Assembly: GCF_023078275.1 (NCBI RefSeq) | Contig: NC_062978.1 | Coordinates: 10,120,585 to 10,184,584 of the forward strand | Direction: 5' to 3' | Length of the DNA stretch: 64,000 bases | From: Leguminivora glycinivorella | Taxonomy: Eukaryota; Arthropoda; Insecta; Lepidoptera; Tortricidae | Part shown: piece by piece, positions 11,113 to 23,221 of the stretch | Layout: each line of letters begins with the position of its first letter | How positions within the stretch are numbered: the stretch's first letter is position 1 | Translations under genes and position numbers: made by a program | The notes under the pieces: generated by a model | What the model was told of the DNA's origin: nothing | The model's database searches: none | Seen by the model: only the letters and a program-made list of their open reading frames with translations

Positions 11113-11872
11113 ATAATAATAATAATATAATGACCGGACCTTCCGTCACATAACCGGCGTAGGGATGTGAAGACTCCATCGCCCACTGGTTTCACCAGTG
11201 CAATCAGTCAACGCATGGCAGCTTAAGCAGTTGGGGAACAGCGACCCCACATACCCGAGTGCTCCGAGGGAGTTCTGTTACCCGTAATGCGGGTGGGTGG
11301 GACAGGACTCTCTACCTCTGGCTTGCCTTGGCTGGCCGTCCAGAGTGGAGTCGTTAGGGCTAATGCTCCAGGGGTGGAAGTGAAAATTCGAGTTGGCACA
11401 GTGGCTTAACAGCCACTGGGCAGAAAGCGGTGTACACCTCTCGACACCCTTGAGTTCTCACATCGGTGTTGCCCTTGAGCCAGCATGGATGCCGCTTTTT
11501 GTGGGGGCCCATCTTGTGGGGACGAGTCACCGTCTGCCGGAAATAAAATTGGATACCATTTTATTAGGCAGGCGTTCGGTTTTTTGTCCCATAGCCCATT
11601 ATTTAGTCCACCACTTTCACCCAATAGCCCAATTCATTTTAGATTCCATTAACTCTCAAATAGTCCTTACACCCTGACGGGTGCTGCCTCTGCGTGTGTC
11701 CCATGATACGGGCAATGGCAACATCCGTCCGGTGTACCCCTTACATTTCATTAAAGTGCCAAAAGGGCCTCTACGCGCTGGCTTCGGCTCCGCGCACGCC
11801 TCCCAAGGGTCCGAAACACCATTGTTCCTTGATGGGAAAGACATACATATAATAAATATAATAAAATAATAT
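11113..11872 (+). mobile_element. LINE 3' end (GC-richer, AATAAATAAT tail)
   Basis: A 760-bp block, GC-richer than its surroundings, ending in an AATAAATATAATAAAATAAT tail. The part 11432-11872 matches 28913-29375 (shared phrases include GGGGCCTCT followed by GCG-rich DNA, and CCTCCCAA-GATCCGAAA-CC). All frames are broken or short, so this is the 3' UTR region of a 5'-truncated retrotransposon. The exact clade is not clear from sequence alone. Confidence 0.65.
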
Positions 11873-11940
11873 ATAAGCTTTGCTTAGTTTGGGGCTAAGT
11901 TGATCTGTGTAAGGTGTCCCCAATATTTATTTATAGGTAT
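11873..11940 (+). mobile_element. SINE 3' tail fragment
   Basis: Contains AGCTTTGCTTAGTTTGGGGC and GTGTCCCCAATATTTATTTA, the same 3' end as the SINE at 21179-21413. It abuts the tail of the preceding LINE. The tRNA head is missing. Confidence 0.75.
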
Positions 11941-11944
11941 ATTT

Positions 11945-13600
11945 TTTATATGAAAAAAAAAAAAGATTATGTTTTATTTCGTCGCTTGTTTGGAGAAAAG
12001 TACTACTATATTTACCTCGGTGGTAATAGCAATATGATTTCTATTTATTTTTAAAGTCGACTACATAATAATGTAGCTCTCTAACGTCGCCTTACCGTGC
12101 GATGTAAGTCTGACTGCGTATTCATTCATTCATTTATTCCTTTATAAAACATAGTTTTACATGTCAACAAAATTACATATAAATACAATTATTCTTCTTT
12201 GTTATTTTTTGTTATTAAGTGTCTACAGTCGGCACTTATAACTTACATAGTTAATGCAAACATTCATGGAGCATAACTACACCTTTCTGCCGGAATGCCA
12301 CATATACGTTAAATATTATAATTTAACAAAAAGTTCAAAGCGCTGTCAAACAAACTTAACTCAATACAAATAAACTGTGCCACTCAAACGAAAAGGAAGA
12401 CTGATATTGGCAAAATTTTCTAAGAACAAGTAATACGGAAAATGCAGTATAATGTGGTAAAACTTATACTGAGGTTTTCTTATGCTAGTGAAGGACGGGA
12501 CAGACATCGATAGTTTTAATTACAATTATTAACTAGAGCTTCTAACATGAGTTTTAGCTGTTCTAGAACAATTTACCTCGTTAGCGAAAATGTCACAGAA
12601 AATGTTTATAATTGTTGCTTGTAATGGAACCGTTCACTGTGCTGGTCAGTTTTTTTTTACAAACAAAAACGTAATTTCCGTTTACGTTATTGAGTAATGT
12701 ATTCTAAAAATTTTACTAAACTTTTAAAAACAAACAATCGTATCCTTATCACACTTTTGGATCGTAAAATATGAACCATTCGATTGTATTATCTTGTACC
12801 TATCTCTAAGAAATAAGGTGCATTAGGGTAATTCCGACAGTCGTCTAATTACGAAAGTCGCATAAGAATCGCCATTATTTCCATCGTATCAAGATTCCTC
12901 TTTCGGAATTACCTGAATGCAACTTACTTAGTTACTTATAATCAATTACTATCGTATATTATTCGCTTCTTTAGAATAATATTATTCTGCAATATTGTTC
13001 TATAAATTAAATTAAAACAGAATTAATGGTAAAAATAAAATAATTAATTAACGAAATACCTATTATGACATATCTATTATGATATATCTAGTAACGTAAA
13101 GGGTACAAACCTACAAATACAGTTTAATAATGCAGACATAATAATGCCTATTAAGTCTAAATTCTGTTGAAACAGGATGACGGCGCATAAAGAACGCAAT
13201 TTAAAGACTGCGATTGACTTTATTGTAAAATGAACTTTGTATGCCAATCGATGATTATTTGAAGAGGTGAAAATCCCTGCCATTACGGCCACCCTAACTT
13301 AAAAACTGTGCAAGTCAGAAACTTTCAGCGATTTATGGAATATAGTCTGGCCAACTGAATGTTCAATTTCGTTCGTTTGAATTTTTTGACCGCTGTAATT
13401 TTATACGCATTCAAAATAGGTACTAAGCAGTCAAGTAATTCTACTCGTACCTCATGACAACCGTGTGATATTTATTGAAATAATATAATTTTCATGGGTT
13501 TCTGAGGTTACTTTTTTAACACATTTACATATAAAAAAATAATGAATATGTATGTTTTTACTTCTTTAGGTTTATACCCATACTTAGAAACAAAGAATAT
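11945..13600. other. AT-rich spacer, possible LINE tail near 12118
   Basis: A (TTCA)n stretch with TTTATTCCTTTATAAAAC at 12118-12150 may be the 3' end of a minus-strand LINE. Otherwise nothing recognised. Confidence 0.5.
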
Positions 13601-13605
13601 AAACA

Positions 13606-13965
13606 ATGGGTCCAACGGCTCTCATTGCTTCTGTTGTTAACTTATTACTAATATTAGCAAAGAGGATCCAGTATGGGATACCCCCATTTGCCAGAATTTC
13701 ATTTGCCATAATTTTATTTGCCATCCTATTCAACAATCATAATATTGTTTCTCATAACATCTTATGCCATAATCATTGTTTACTATATTAATCTAGTGCC
13801 AGAAACTTTGTTTCCCATAAAGTCAGTTTCCATAATGTCACTTGTCAGAATCATCGAAATCCGTAATTACCACATTCCATACCATCATTTGTCATACAAA
13901 TTAGCGTCCAGAAAAGTCAATTTCCATAATGTGCTTTGGCAGAATCGAAAACTACTATAATAGGT
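13606..13965. repeat. Degenerate array of TTTGCCATAATTT-type units (left arm)
   Basis: About 15-17-bp imperfect units based on TTTGCCAGAATT / TTTCCATAATGTCA repeat throughout. The reverse complement of this motif (AATTATGGCAAA) appears on the far side of the minisatellite, so the two arrays face each other. No ORF here is credible, since translations simply follow the repeat. Confidence 0.75.
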
Positions 13966-13981
13966 ACTAGAAGGACTAGAG

Positions 13982-14668
13982 AATGAAACTGCTATCAGAA
14001 AGTAGGTTAGGTTAGGTTAGAACTGTGACCCCCTAGAAAATGAAACTGCTATCAGAAAGTAGGTTAGGTTATGTTAGAACTGTGAACCTCTGTAAAAGGA
14101 AACTGCTTGAAAAGTAGGTTAGGTTAGGTTAGAACTGTGACCCCTGGAAAATGAAACTGCTATCAGACAGTAGGTTAGGTTAGGTTAGAACTGCGACCCC
14201 CTGGAAAATGAAACTGCTATCAGAAAGTAGGTTAGGTTAGGTTAGAACTGTGAACCTCTGGAAAAGGAAACTGCTTGAAAATTAGGTTAGGTTAGGTTAG
14301 AACTGTGACCCCCCGGAAAATGAAACTGCTATCAGAAAGTAGGTTAGGTTAGGTAATAATATGGGCAACAATTAATATGGCAATAATTGCTTATGGCGTT
14401 TGAATATTCTATGAAACTGCTATCAGACAGTAGGTTAGGTTAGGTTAGAACTGCGACCCCCTGGAAAATGAAACTGCTATCAGAAAGTAGGTTAGGTTAG
14501 AACTGTGAACCTCTGGAAAAGGAAACTGCTTGAAAAGTAGGTTAGGTTAGGTTAGAACTGTGACCCCCCGGAAAATGAAACTGCTATCAGAAGTAGGTTA
14601 GGTTAGGTAATAATATGGGCAACAATTAATATGGCAATAATTGCTTATGGCGTTTGAATATTCTATGA
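13982..14668 (+). repeat. Minisatellite with embedded TTAGG tracts and higher-order repeat
   Basis: Units of about 55-58 bp: GAAACTGCTATCAGAAAG or GAAACTGCTTGAAAA, then TAGG(TTAGG)2-3, then AACTGTGA and a CCCC- or CCTCTGG-type spacer. I count 11 TTAGG clusters, near 14003, 14060, 14115, 14170, 14228, 14283, 14339, 14430, 14489, 14538 and 14595. A higher-order block of about 260 bp (from 14151 and again from 14411) includes a 60-bp tail containing GGGCAACAATTAATATGGC. An earlier block (from 13982) lacks that tail. Confidence 0.9.
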
Positions 14669-14875
14669 AACCATATTATTGCACTTAATAATATGGCTAA
14701 CAAATAGTATGGCATTGTATGATTATGGAAGGTAATATTCGGATAAACAACGAGTATGTCATATGATTTTTATGGTAAACAAATCATTCGGGCAAATGAA
14801 ATTCAGGCAAGTTAGATTCGGGCAAATGAATATTATGTTAAATGACTGTCGGGCAAACAATAGACAACCATCGAG
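14669..14875. repeat. Degenerate array of TTCGGGCAAATGAA-type units (right arm)
   Basis: Imperfect units of about 15 bp (TTCGGGCAAATGAA, TTCAGGCAAGTTAG, ATTATGGCAAT). It is the approximate inverted counterpart of 13606-13965, giving a foldback-like frame around the minisatellite. Confidence 0.7.
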
Positions 14876-16754
14876 TATTATAGAGACTTAGAGAGTTACT
14901 GTCAAAGTAAAATGTCTAATCACAGTGCATAGACAGCCATCTTTTGACACAAGCTTAAAACTTTTGAACCTCCGTTTTGACAATTTGGGCCATATTCTTA
15001 GCTTGATATGTGTTAAAATGTCCAATATTAATATTAGCGCCATCTAACCGGGCGTCCCCCAAAGGTGTATCGCCATCTAGGTCACCTTACCTTTTTCTTT
15101 ATGGTTTTGAGGTACGTTTTTTTCTTAGACTTTATCTGTCTACACGGAGTTACATATGTCTTTGCTTATTACCAAGACATATTAAACGAAACAATGTTTT
15201 TCCCCTTACACCCACAGGCCTAGCATTTTTTTTGCTTAAGCTTAAAGATAGATGAAGTGTGCCAAGGAGAAGCTATCACGTAGGTATTTTATGAGTGCAA
15301 AAAAGGCAGACTACAAATCAGAAAACGTGATCATTTTTGTCCTCGCTGGCGGCCATATCATAATTTTAAAAGATTAATCGAACTTTTAGAAAAAAATGTT
15401 GTATTTATAAGATGCATTGATTGATTTCCATTTGGATTAAACAGAAAAGCAAATTAAGTAACTCTTCGCGTAACCATATATCATTTTTTAATTTAATCCC
15501 AATGACAATTAAAATTGTTCCGCGTTTTTTGAAATCATATACACTTGCACCACTCACAAGGATATTGAGAGACGGTTGGGGCGCGTCAGGGACCGTCTCA
15601 TTTGCCACAGACAGGGAAGAGGCGGGCCGCGCCGTTACCGCTCCGACTTCCACCTATTTACGATAATTGACGGCCCATACTTACTTATTACCTATTCTAA
15701 ACAATCTACGTAAAAAGTATAGTTTAACTACCATAACAAGTAACCACTTGAGCACCAAACATTACATACCTAGTTTGTGACGTTTGCGCTATCGAGGAAC
15801 GTATAGTTAAAGGTCAAAAACTCGTCCTTTGGCTGTCTAAAAACTAGCCCTAAGCACTTGTATACTCGTACCCACCTACTTATAGAGCCCTTTGAGGAGT
15901 ACCTATACCATACCTAATCTCGTCGTTAGCTAGCACCCTGTCTATTGACTGATTTTTAAGGTGAACCCAAAGAGGAAACCATGGTGATATTTGGAGTTGG
16001 CGGTTCTTTCTTTTCAGAGCCAAGTGATAATTCACAGACAACGTCTGAAGGACAGTTTGAAGAGTTGATTGAGCCTGTTTGGCTTAGATATTTTAAATTA
16101 AGCACATTGCAGTTATGACGGTCATCTTTCACAGATTTCACAGATGCGCGCTATTACTTTACAACACAAACGAGAAATAAATGACTAGTCTCCTTTTCAT
16201 CAATTCCAGCCTTGCCTACAAGGCGAAGTATTTCCATGAATAGAATGAGGCCGGGTACGGTTACGACCATCCAATCCTTCGCAACCAGCACCAGTCAATC
16301 GCTCTGTACGTATGGACGTCCATACAGCGCAGTCACAGATTGCGTCTATTATTTATGGGCAGCACACGACCCTAGCAATTTCGATGCGGAACTTTCCTTC
16401 CTTTTATTCCAATTTCGCAATGTTAGAAAAAATATGACGATATTATTGGACGAGTCAAGTTATGAGCGCTCGGGCGGTCAAGCAGAAAGGGTGTTTTTAT
16501 TTCGTTTCGCGACGGGAAAGTTTTATATACGTAATTTGATGTGAAACGATGTTTGAATTAGTAATTAGTTTAGCGTTTGAAAAGTTGATACTAGGTTGGA
16601 TTTAATATGACTTTTATTTAGTTCCTCGTTTTGCCTCTTCTAAGCACTTTCATTACATGTATAGGGTACGATGCGTCGATGTAGTGCTACGGCCGTAGCT
16701 TAGCGGTGAAAGACACTGTACTCGTAGGAATCGTAGGGATAATACACACTTACG
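14876..16754. other. Spacer with one small repeat
   Basis: Apart from repeat B at 15021-15088, I recognise nothing. Overlapping frames at 15405-15666 on both strands and a 110-codon frame at 16212-16544 lack motifs, splice context or a promoter that would support them. Confidence 0.55.
15021..15088 (-). repeat. Repeat B, copy 1 (AGATGGCG...AGATGGCGCTA)
   Basis: On the minus strand: GGTGACCTAGATGGCG, ACACCTTTGGGGGACG, then GGTTAGATGGCGCTAATATT. A plus-strand copy at 24441-24506 matches it throughout. Confidence 0.75.
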
Positions 16755-16885
16755 GGGTTATTCATAAATGTTCACTAAAGTTACCTAGCCGATAAAGTTC
16801 GGTTGTCCTTTTCCGACGTATTGGTGTGATAGAAAGGGACAAACGAACTTTATTAGCTTGATAACTTTAGTGAATGTTTTTGAAA
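16755..16885. mobile_element. Palindromic MITE (TTATTCATAAA...ends)
   Basis: Arms of about 50 bp: the left runs TTATTCATAAATGTTCACTA to GATAAAGTTCG and TTGTCC, and the right is its imperfect reverse complement. The centre holds GACGTATTGGTGTGATAG. It is a common lepidopteran MITE pattern, with no coding capacity. Confidence 0.8.
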
Positions 16886-17625
16886 AAGGAGGTTACAGTT
16901 TTGCGATGTTTCCGTCACGATGCCTCATGCAAGTGGGCTCATACCATACCGAAGACGCACCGATATACCGTTGCCGACTGCTGTAAGGCACCTTGGTCGT
17001 GGAACGTAACAATTTTAAGTAGGTAGATCAGTTAAATAGTTGCGCTTCATCGTTTATCGCGTCGGGTCGTTGCGTTCGCACTTAAAACTTCTAAAAACGT
17101 GACAAGTATAGTCGATAATGAGGCTTCCATGCTTCCACCGCAGGTACAGTCAGATGCAGGGAGCGACAACCCTTCTCCTCCCCCCTCTGTTAATTAATAT
17201 GCTGGGAAGTTTGCATCTGACTCTGCATCATTATTAGGTATCTGCTTATTATATTATGTATATTATTTTTCAACAGCTGTACTTTTAGTATGATTTTACC
17301 TAAAAACAAAAATGGACATCGATCCAACCCTTATTACCTAATCAGAATCAGATTTGAATCCATAAAATGTAAAATTGGAATTGACCTGTTTATAAACGCA
17401 GAACGGAAATTTTGCATAGCCGGCGTTTCAGCGGACTTTTACATATTTATGAGTTATGTTCCAGCGAGCGATCGCGGGAAGAAAGTTAAACATTAATGAA
17501 CGTTTAAATATTCCGTACATGTAAATAAAGAAATGAATTTTTAGGGTACCGCGTAACAACGGTTTTGGGTTAATTTAGGGTAAATTGTTACTGCATTTTA
17601 GGCTGTAGATTAACTTGTTATGGTT
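16886..17625. other. Spacer, nothing recognised
   Basis: AGTCAGATGCA (near 17150) and TGCATCTGACT (near 17212) form a small inverted repeat. The 68-codon frame at 17290-17496 is unsupported. Confidence 0.5.
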
Positions 17626-18115
17626 TTATGGTAGGGTAAACCAGGGTGTGATTGCTCACTGACAGTGATTGCCCACTATAAGAAAAACATCATTGAATGT
17701 TAGCTCTGGATCATTCGAATATTGCATGGAAATCGCTAGTTGGTCCTGCAATTTGATGTTCAGTAGATTTAAAATTGACGACTGGCCAAACTCTTTCGAA
17801 AAATAATAGTAATGGTGGATTTTCTCTAGATGCGTGACAGTGTTAACTTAACTAAACTGGTAAACATATTAACGTTTTTCTTAAGAACTTACTTTCTTAA
17901 AGGTTATTTTTATCTGCCGAGTATATGATATTCAGCTTATATTGCATTAATGTGATCAAATTAAATGAATTTTTTTTAATGTAAATCTGTGTTACATTTT
18001 GAATTCTAGCAGCTATTTTAGCTATGGGCAATGACTGAACCAAAATGTGAATATTTTTAGTTATTGCCCAGTGCCCACCCTTTTTTTTAGCGATTGCCAA
18101 GGGTAATGTCTATAG
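17626..18115. repeat. Degenerate GATTGCCCACT-motif element
   Basis: Scattered copies of GATTGCTCACT, GATTGCCCACT, TTATTGCCCAGTGCCCACC and GCGATTGCCAAGG near both ends, in AT-rich DNA. It resembles in style the elements at 13606-14875 and 47590-50530. Class unknown. Confidence 0.4.
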
Positions 18116-18814
18116 TTTGCTGCAGCTTTTATGCAACAAACGGTATACATAGTTATAATTTTACATGTGGCACAAAATATAATTTCCTCAAAACGTATAT
18201 TTTATTAAAATTTTGTAATAATAAATATTTCCAACTTCTGCCGACATAGGTAACCACAAATAAAAACAATTTCCATAACCCTATATGCCCATGGTCGTTT
18301 TTGACCCCGCACTGGAGAAAACTTGTTTCTACCAGGGATCGGATACCGGTATTTTTTTCGGAACGGTTCCGTACGTTGACCCGAGAACTTTACTTTAGCG
18401 TTTCTGGTTCCATTAACCGGTATTCTTTTTCGTTCAGTGAACGAACGTTTATGAGTGAGAACTGTTCCGAAGAACAGAATTAAATGATACGTTCTTTAAA
18501 GAACAGTTCGCGGGAACGGAATTAAATGATACGTTCTTTAAAGAACAGTTCGCAGGAACGAAATTATTTCGGTTTTTCTATTTCCAAGAATTTGAACGAA
18601 CAGTGCAAGCGGTGTCGGCCACGGCCATCACTTTAGTAACTTTAGTTTGATTTGAGACTAGCGGTGAGTAAACGTGGCGTCGAACGAAACAAATACGTCG
18701 AAAACATTCTGCACCACAACCACAATGAAGTAAGTTTTTTCTTTTAACTTAGTGCTTTCAATTTTACCGATTTTAAAATTTAAGTAATGTCACGACGCTT
18801 AAGTATTTATTTAC

Positions 18815-18902
18815 AGGCAATCGTACAGTCCAAGGTCAAATAAGGACGGGACGCCGCTATTAGCAAGAGCGAGCGTCCTTATTTGACCTTGGTACGGTCA
18901 TC
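18815..18902. repeat. Hairpin MITE with perfect 19-bp arms
   Basis: CCAAGGTCAAATAAGGACG (18830-18848) and its exact complement (18874-18892) flank a 25-base loop. The outer parts, GGCAATCGTACAG and GTACGGTCATC, are partly inverted too. Related ends occur at 23472 and 23839. Confidence 0.8.
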
Positions 18903-18903
18903 T

Positions 18904-19143
<240 letters not shown>

Positions 19144-19239
19144 ACAATATACACTACTTTCCCATTAATTGTGTCGTTGGTACTGTAGATAGTCAATTAC
19201 CATAGAAATTACATCAGCTACTATCAACAATGGACCTTT

Positions 19240-19369
19240 AGGGTCAGTTGCACCAAACCGTCTGTCACCGTTAAAGCATTCGTTAAATTTTATTGTATGG
19301 ACAGTTCCATAGGCGTCTGCTGCGTGACGATGATGTGTGTGTCAAATGTGGTTGATGCAACGGGCCCTT
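19240..19369. mobile_element. MITE with AGGG(T/C)C(A/C)GTTGCA ends
   Basis: The left end AGGGTCAGTTGCACCAAACC and the reverse complement of the right end AGGGCCCGTTGCATCAACCA match imperfectly over about 28 bp. It is 130 bp and non-coding. A lone similar end is seen near 23898. Confidence 0.65.
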
Positions 19370-19881
19370 AGTCTAAAAACGTCACAATGAAAGATGTGAA
19401 ATGTGCAATTAGTCACAAAAATAAATTGTTTTTAGTATTCAACACTCCCGTGTCCCAGAACTCGAAGAATCCCAATTCATCCAATGTTCTTATACTGCTG
19501 CGAGTGAAAGGGGCACTAATGATGATATTTATGACTTGATCGATGCACAGAATGAGCCACTGAGTAAGTACTTACCTATACTAAACCTTCATAAACCTAA
19601 ATACTGAAACTCTGCCCGGTGGTTCGGTGTTAGGGCTTGCAATTATCCGTCCAATTCGAAATCCGGATGATTCGACTCGATATTTGAAAATCCGGATATT
19701 CGGATAAAATGGATATTTCGAATATTTTTTATTTTATTTAATAAATCTCATAATTAGTAACATAATTATGTATTACGATACGAAAAACACGTCGTAGGAA
19801 ATTGTTATTTTATAATCAGGCTTGAGCTGTTGTTCGTAACCTTAATGTTAGGTTAGGTTACTTAGTTATTTCATTCTTGCC

Positions 19882-20443
19882 TTTTTTAGGGTTCCGTAGT
19901 CAACTAGGAACCCTTATAGCTTCGCCGTGTCTGTCTGTCCGTCCGTCCGTCCGTCCGTCCGTCCGTCCGTCCGTCCGCGGATAATCTCAGTAACCGTAAG
20001 CACTAGAAAGCTGAAATTTGGTAGCAATATGTATATCAATCACGCCAACAAAGTGCAAAAATAAAAAATGGAAAAAAATGTTTTATTAGGGTACCACCCC
20101 TACATGTAAAGTGGGGGCAGATTTTTTTTTTCATTCCAACCCCAACGTGTGATACATCGTTGGATAGGTATTTAAAAATGAATAAGGGTTTACTTAGATC
20201 GTTTTTTGATAATATTAATATTTTCGGAAATAATCGCTCTTAAAGGAAAAAAAGTGCGTCCCCCCCTCTAACTTTTGAACCATATATTTAAAAAATATGA
20301 AAAAAATCACAAAAGTAGAACTTTATAAAGACTTTCTAGGAAAATTGTTTTGAACTTGATAGGTTCAGTAGTTTTTGAGAAAAATACGGAAAACTACGGA
20401 ACCCTACACTGAGCGTGGCCCGACACGCTCTTGGCCGGTTTTT
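19882..20443 (+). mobile_element. Repeat E, copy 1 (TTTTTAGGGTTCCGTAG...GGCCGGTTTTT)
   Basis: A 560-bp non-coding element with a (GTCC)n tract at 19935-19978 and a 3' hairpin GAGCGTG-GCCCGA-CACGCTC followed by TTGGCCGGTTTTT. A nearly full copy lies in reverse at 35572-36119 and a piece in reverse at 25579-25745. A stem-loop close to a T-rich 3' end suggests a Helentron-related non-autonomous element, but this is only an inference. Confidence 0.75.
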
Positions 20444-21178
20444 ATGAAATGACTTCAGTTGCCCATAAGATATATGATTTTATTTTTATGTAATTTTGAC
20501 TAATATTTGATATTAATGAATTTTAATGCTAGAGACATAATCTGATTGCCATATGAGGCAAAACGTCATGTTGTGATCGTTTAGATCGAATATTACCTAA
20601 AAAAGGTATTACCTACCTACTCCTTGTTTAAATATCAGATTGCATTTACGAGGTTTTCATTGCCGATTTATTCAAATGCAAAAAGAACTATGACATATTA
20701 CAAACACCATTTAGCTTTGTTAAATAACAAGGCTGAATGATCTTTCTCTCTAATAATTTTCACCTCTTATCTTTGATGACTTCGTGACTCCATTCCAGTT
20801 ACACTTGGGACTCTCGGGTAGACGTTCTTAGCCAGAGGGCCTTACGTTACGTATACAGCGAAAAAGTTTTGGTGTTGCAACACTTGCAACCTATTTTGAA
20901 AGGATAAAATGTAAAAGCGTATCTGCTTAACTACTTCATCTTGTTCTGCAGTTCAATACTAAACAGGTCATCCGCCGCGGGATACATAGAAGACTTCTTT
21001 TTGTCAGAAAATTTGAACAGTTTTAGTTCTGTTTGCAATTTATTTATTTATTTATAATGTATTCGGATGCTAACAATAATGAAAGTGCAGCGTTTGATAC
21101 GGTACTCAGTGTCACTTGATTGATTGAGTTAAATTGATATACATTTACATGAGATTATCCACAAATATTCATGAAAAA
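20444..21178. other. Spacer inside the nested hAT-like element
   Basis: AT-rich, no ORF or repeat that I recognise. Confidence 0.55.
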
Positions 21179-21413
21179 AACCCTGCCTGCTAAGCCGCGG
21201 TCCCGGCGGATTCAAATCCCGGTAAGGGCATTTATTTGTGTGATGAGCATAGATATTTGTTCCTGAGTCTTGGATGTTTTCTGTGTATATAAGTATGTAT
21301 TTATCTATATAAGTATGTATTCGTATCGTCGCCTAGCACCCATAGTACAAGCTTTGCTTAGTTTGGGGCTAGGTTGATCTATGTAAGATGTCCCCCAATA
21401 TTTTTGTTTATTA
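21179..21413 (+). mobile_element. 5'-truncated tRNA-derived SINE
   Basis: Starts inside the tRNA head (CCCTGCCTGCTAAGCCGCGG, box B-like ATTCAAATCCCGG). It continues with GGGCATTTATTTGTGTGATG and the 3' end AGTTTGGGGCTAGGTTGATC, then TGTCCCCCAATATTT. The head is better preserved in the minus-strand copy at 54762-54884, and the tail is also at 11873-11940. It abuts the left arm of the foldback. Confidence 0.85.
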
Positions 21414-23221
21414 TTTATTTACTTATAGTCATACTTGTTATGGAGAATTTTTGGCCAAAAGCTGCACTTTTGGATGGAAGCAAGCCGCTTTGCATGGTGA
21501 TAGTAGACATTATAGTAAACGATTTTTTCCGTGGATATCGAAATTTCATCTCTTAGGAAGCCGAGCGTAGCGAGGTGTTTTATGAAAATGAAAAAAATTC
21601 TATCTTTTTATTGTATCGTCCGATTTTGACAAAACGTATCTCAAATGAAAGGTATTAATTTGTGTAATTAAAAAAAAAAATACAAAGAAAAAAATTTAAA
21701 ATAAAAGTAAGAAAAAAATAAAAAAAGTAAATTTCCGTCTCGCACTGAATAACTTCAAAGAATGACAGACAAAATGTACAATGTCGATATACAAGTTTTT
21801 TTTTTAATCGAAGACAGATAAATTTTTAGTTGAGAACTGAAGACCGCATCGAAATCAGATCAGCATTGTTTAAGATACAAGTTGCCAAAGTTGGGAAAGA
21901 TCGCTTTATATGGCCACTTTGAAATTCCTTTGCCAGAAAGTCAGAAATAATATGTTTTTCGGACACAGAAAAATACATAGTAACAGTACACATCAAAATA
22001 AAATTAAAAATTCCGAGGATATTATAATTTCATCCCTTAGAACGACGAGCGTAGCGAGGTCGGTTACGAAAACCGAAAAAAAAATCTCATTTTTTTGTAC
22101 GTCGTCCGATTTTGACAAAACATGTTTCATTTGAAAGGTATTACTTTATGTAACTTAAAAAAAATATTGAAAAAAATTGGAAAAAAAATGTAAGATTTAA
22201 AAAAAAAACCTTAATTTTCGTATCACACTGAATAACCGCAAAAAACGGCGACCATATAAACAAACTAAGCCAACTTTGACAAATTGCATCTTAAAAACTA
22301 CTGATTCGATTTCGATTCGGTTTTTAGTTTATAATCATACATTTATTTGCCTTTAATTTAAAAAAATCATATATCGAAATTATACACCGTGTCTACCGTT
22401 TTTTGCGGTTATTCAGTGTGATACGAAAATTAAGGTTTTTTTTTTTAAATCTTACATTTTTTTTCCAATTTTTTTCAATATTTTTTTTAAGTTACATAAA
22501 GTAATACCTTTCAAATGAAACATGTTTTGTCAAAATCGGACGACGTACAAAAAAATGAGATTTTTTTTTCGGTTTTCGTAACCTGACCTCGCTACGCTCG
22601 TCGTTCTAAGGGATGAAATTATAATATCCTCGGAATTTTTAATTTTATTTTGATGTGTACTGTTACTATGTATTTTTCTGTGTCCGAAAAACATATTATT
22701 TCTGACTTTCTGGCAAAGGAATTTCAAAGTGGCCATATAAAGCGATCTTTCCCAACTTTGGCAACTTGTATCTTAAAAAATGCTGATCTGATTTCGATGC
22801 GGTCTTCAGTTTTCAACTAAAAATTTATCTGTCTTCGATTAAAAAAAAAACTTGTATATCGACATTGTACATTTTGTCTGTCATTCTTTGAAGTTATTCA
22901 GTGCGAGACGGAAATTTACTTTTTTTATTTTTTTCTTACTTTTATTTTAAATTTTTTTCTTTGTATTTTTTTTTTTAATTACACAAATTAATACCTTTCA
23001 TTTGAGATACGTTTTGTCAAAATCGGACGATACAATAAAAAGATAGAATTTTTTTCATTTTCATAAAACACCTCGCTACGCTCGGCTTCTTAAGGGATGA
23101 AATTTCGATATCTTCGGAAAAAATCGTTTACTATGATGTCTACTATCACCATGCAAAGCGACTTGCTTCCATCCAAAAGTGCAGCTTTCTTTTCATAACT
23201 AGTATGACTATTATTAAATAA
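21414..23221. mobile_element. 1.8-kb foldback palindrome built of about 489-bp units
   Basis: The left arm (about 21414-22250) and right arm (about 22393-23221) are near-identical reverse complements around a spacer of about 142 bp. Each arm holds two diverged tandem units. The phrase CGAGCGTAGCGAGGT occurs near 21562 and 22039 on the plus strand and near 22586 and 23071 on the minus strand. The spacer itself resembles the start of a unit (compare 22263-22390 with 22752-22880, offset about 489). Two 50-codon frames that match each other, one per strand, are only a consequence of the palindrome. Confidence 0.9.

Noticed and set aside
13982..14668. Possible CRISPR-like array of regularly spaced repeats
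   Set aside because: The whole unit repeats, without unique spacers, and the genome is that of an insect; it is a minisatellite.
15405..15666. Overlapping 81-82-codon frames on both strands
   Set aside because: No motif, codon bias or splice context on either strand; likely chance in a GC-richer patch.
16212..16544. 110-codon plus-strand frame
   Set aside because: Composition looks random, with no recognisable domain and no promoter or splice signal.
21910..22736. Two near-identical frames of about 70 codons on opposite strands
   Set aside because: They are duplicated by the foldback palindrome; no start context, signal peptide or domain supports them.
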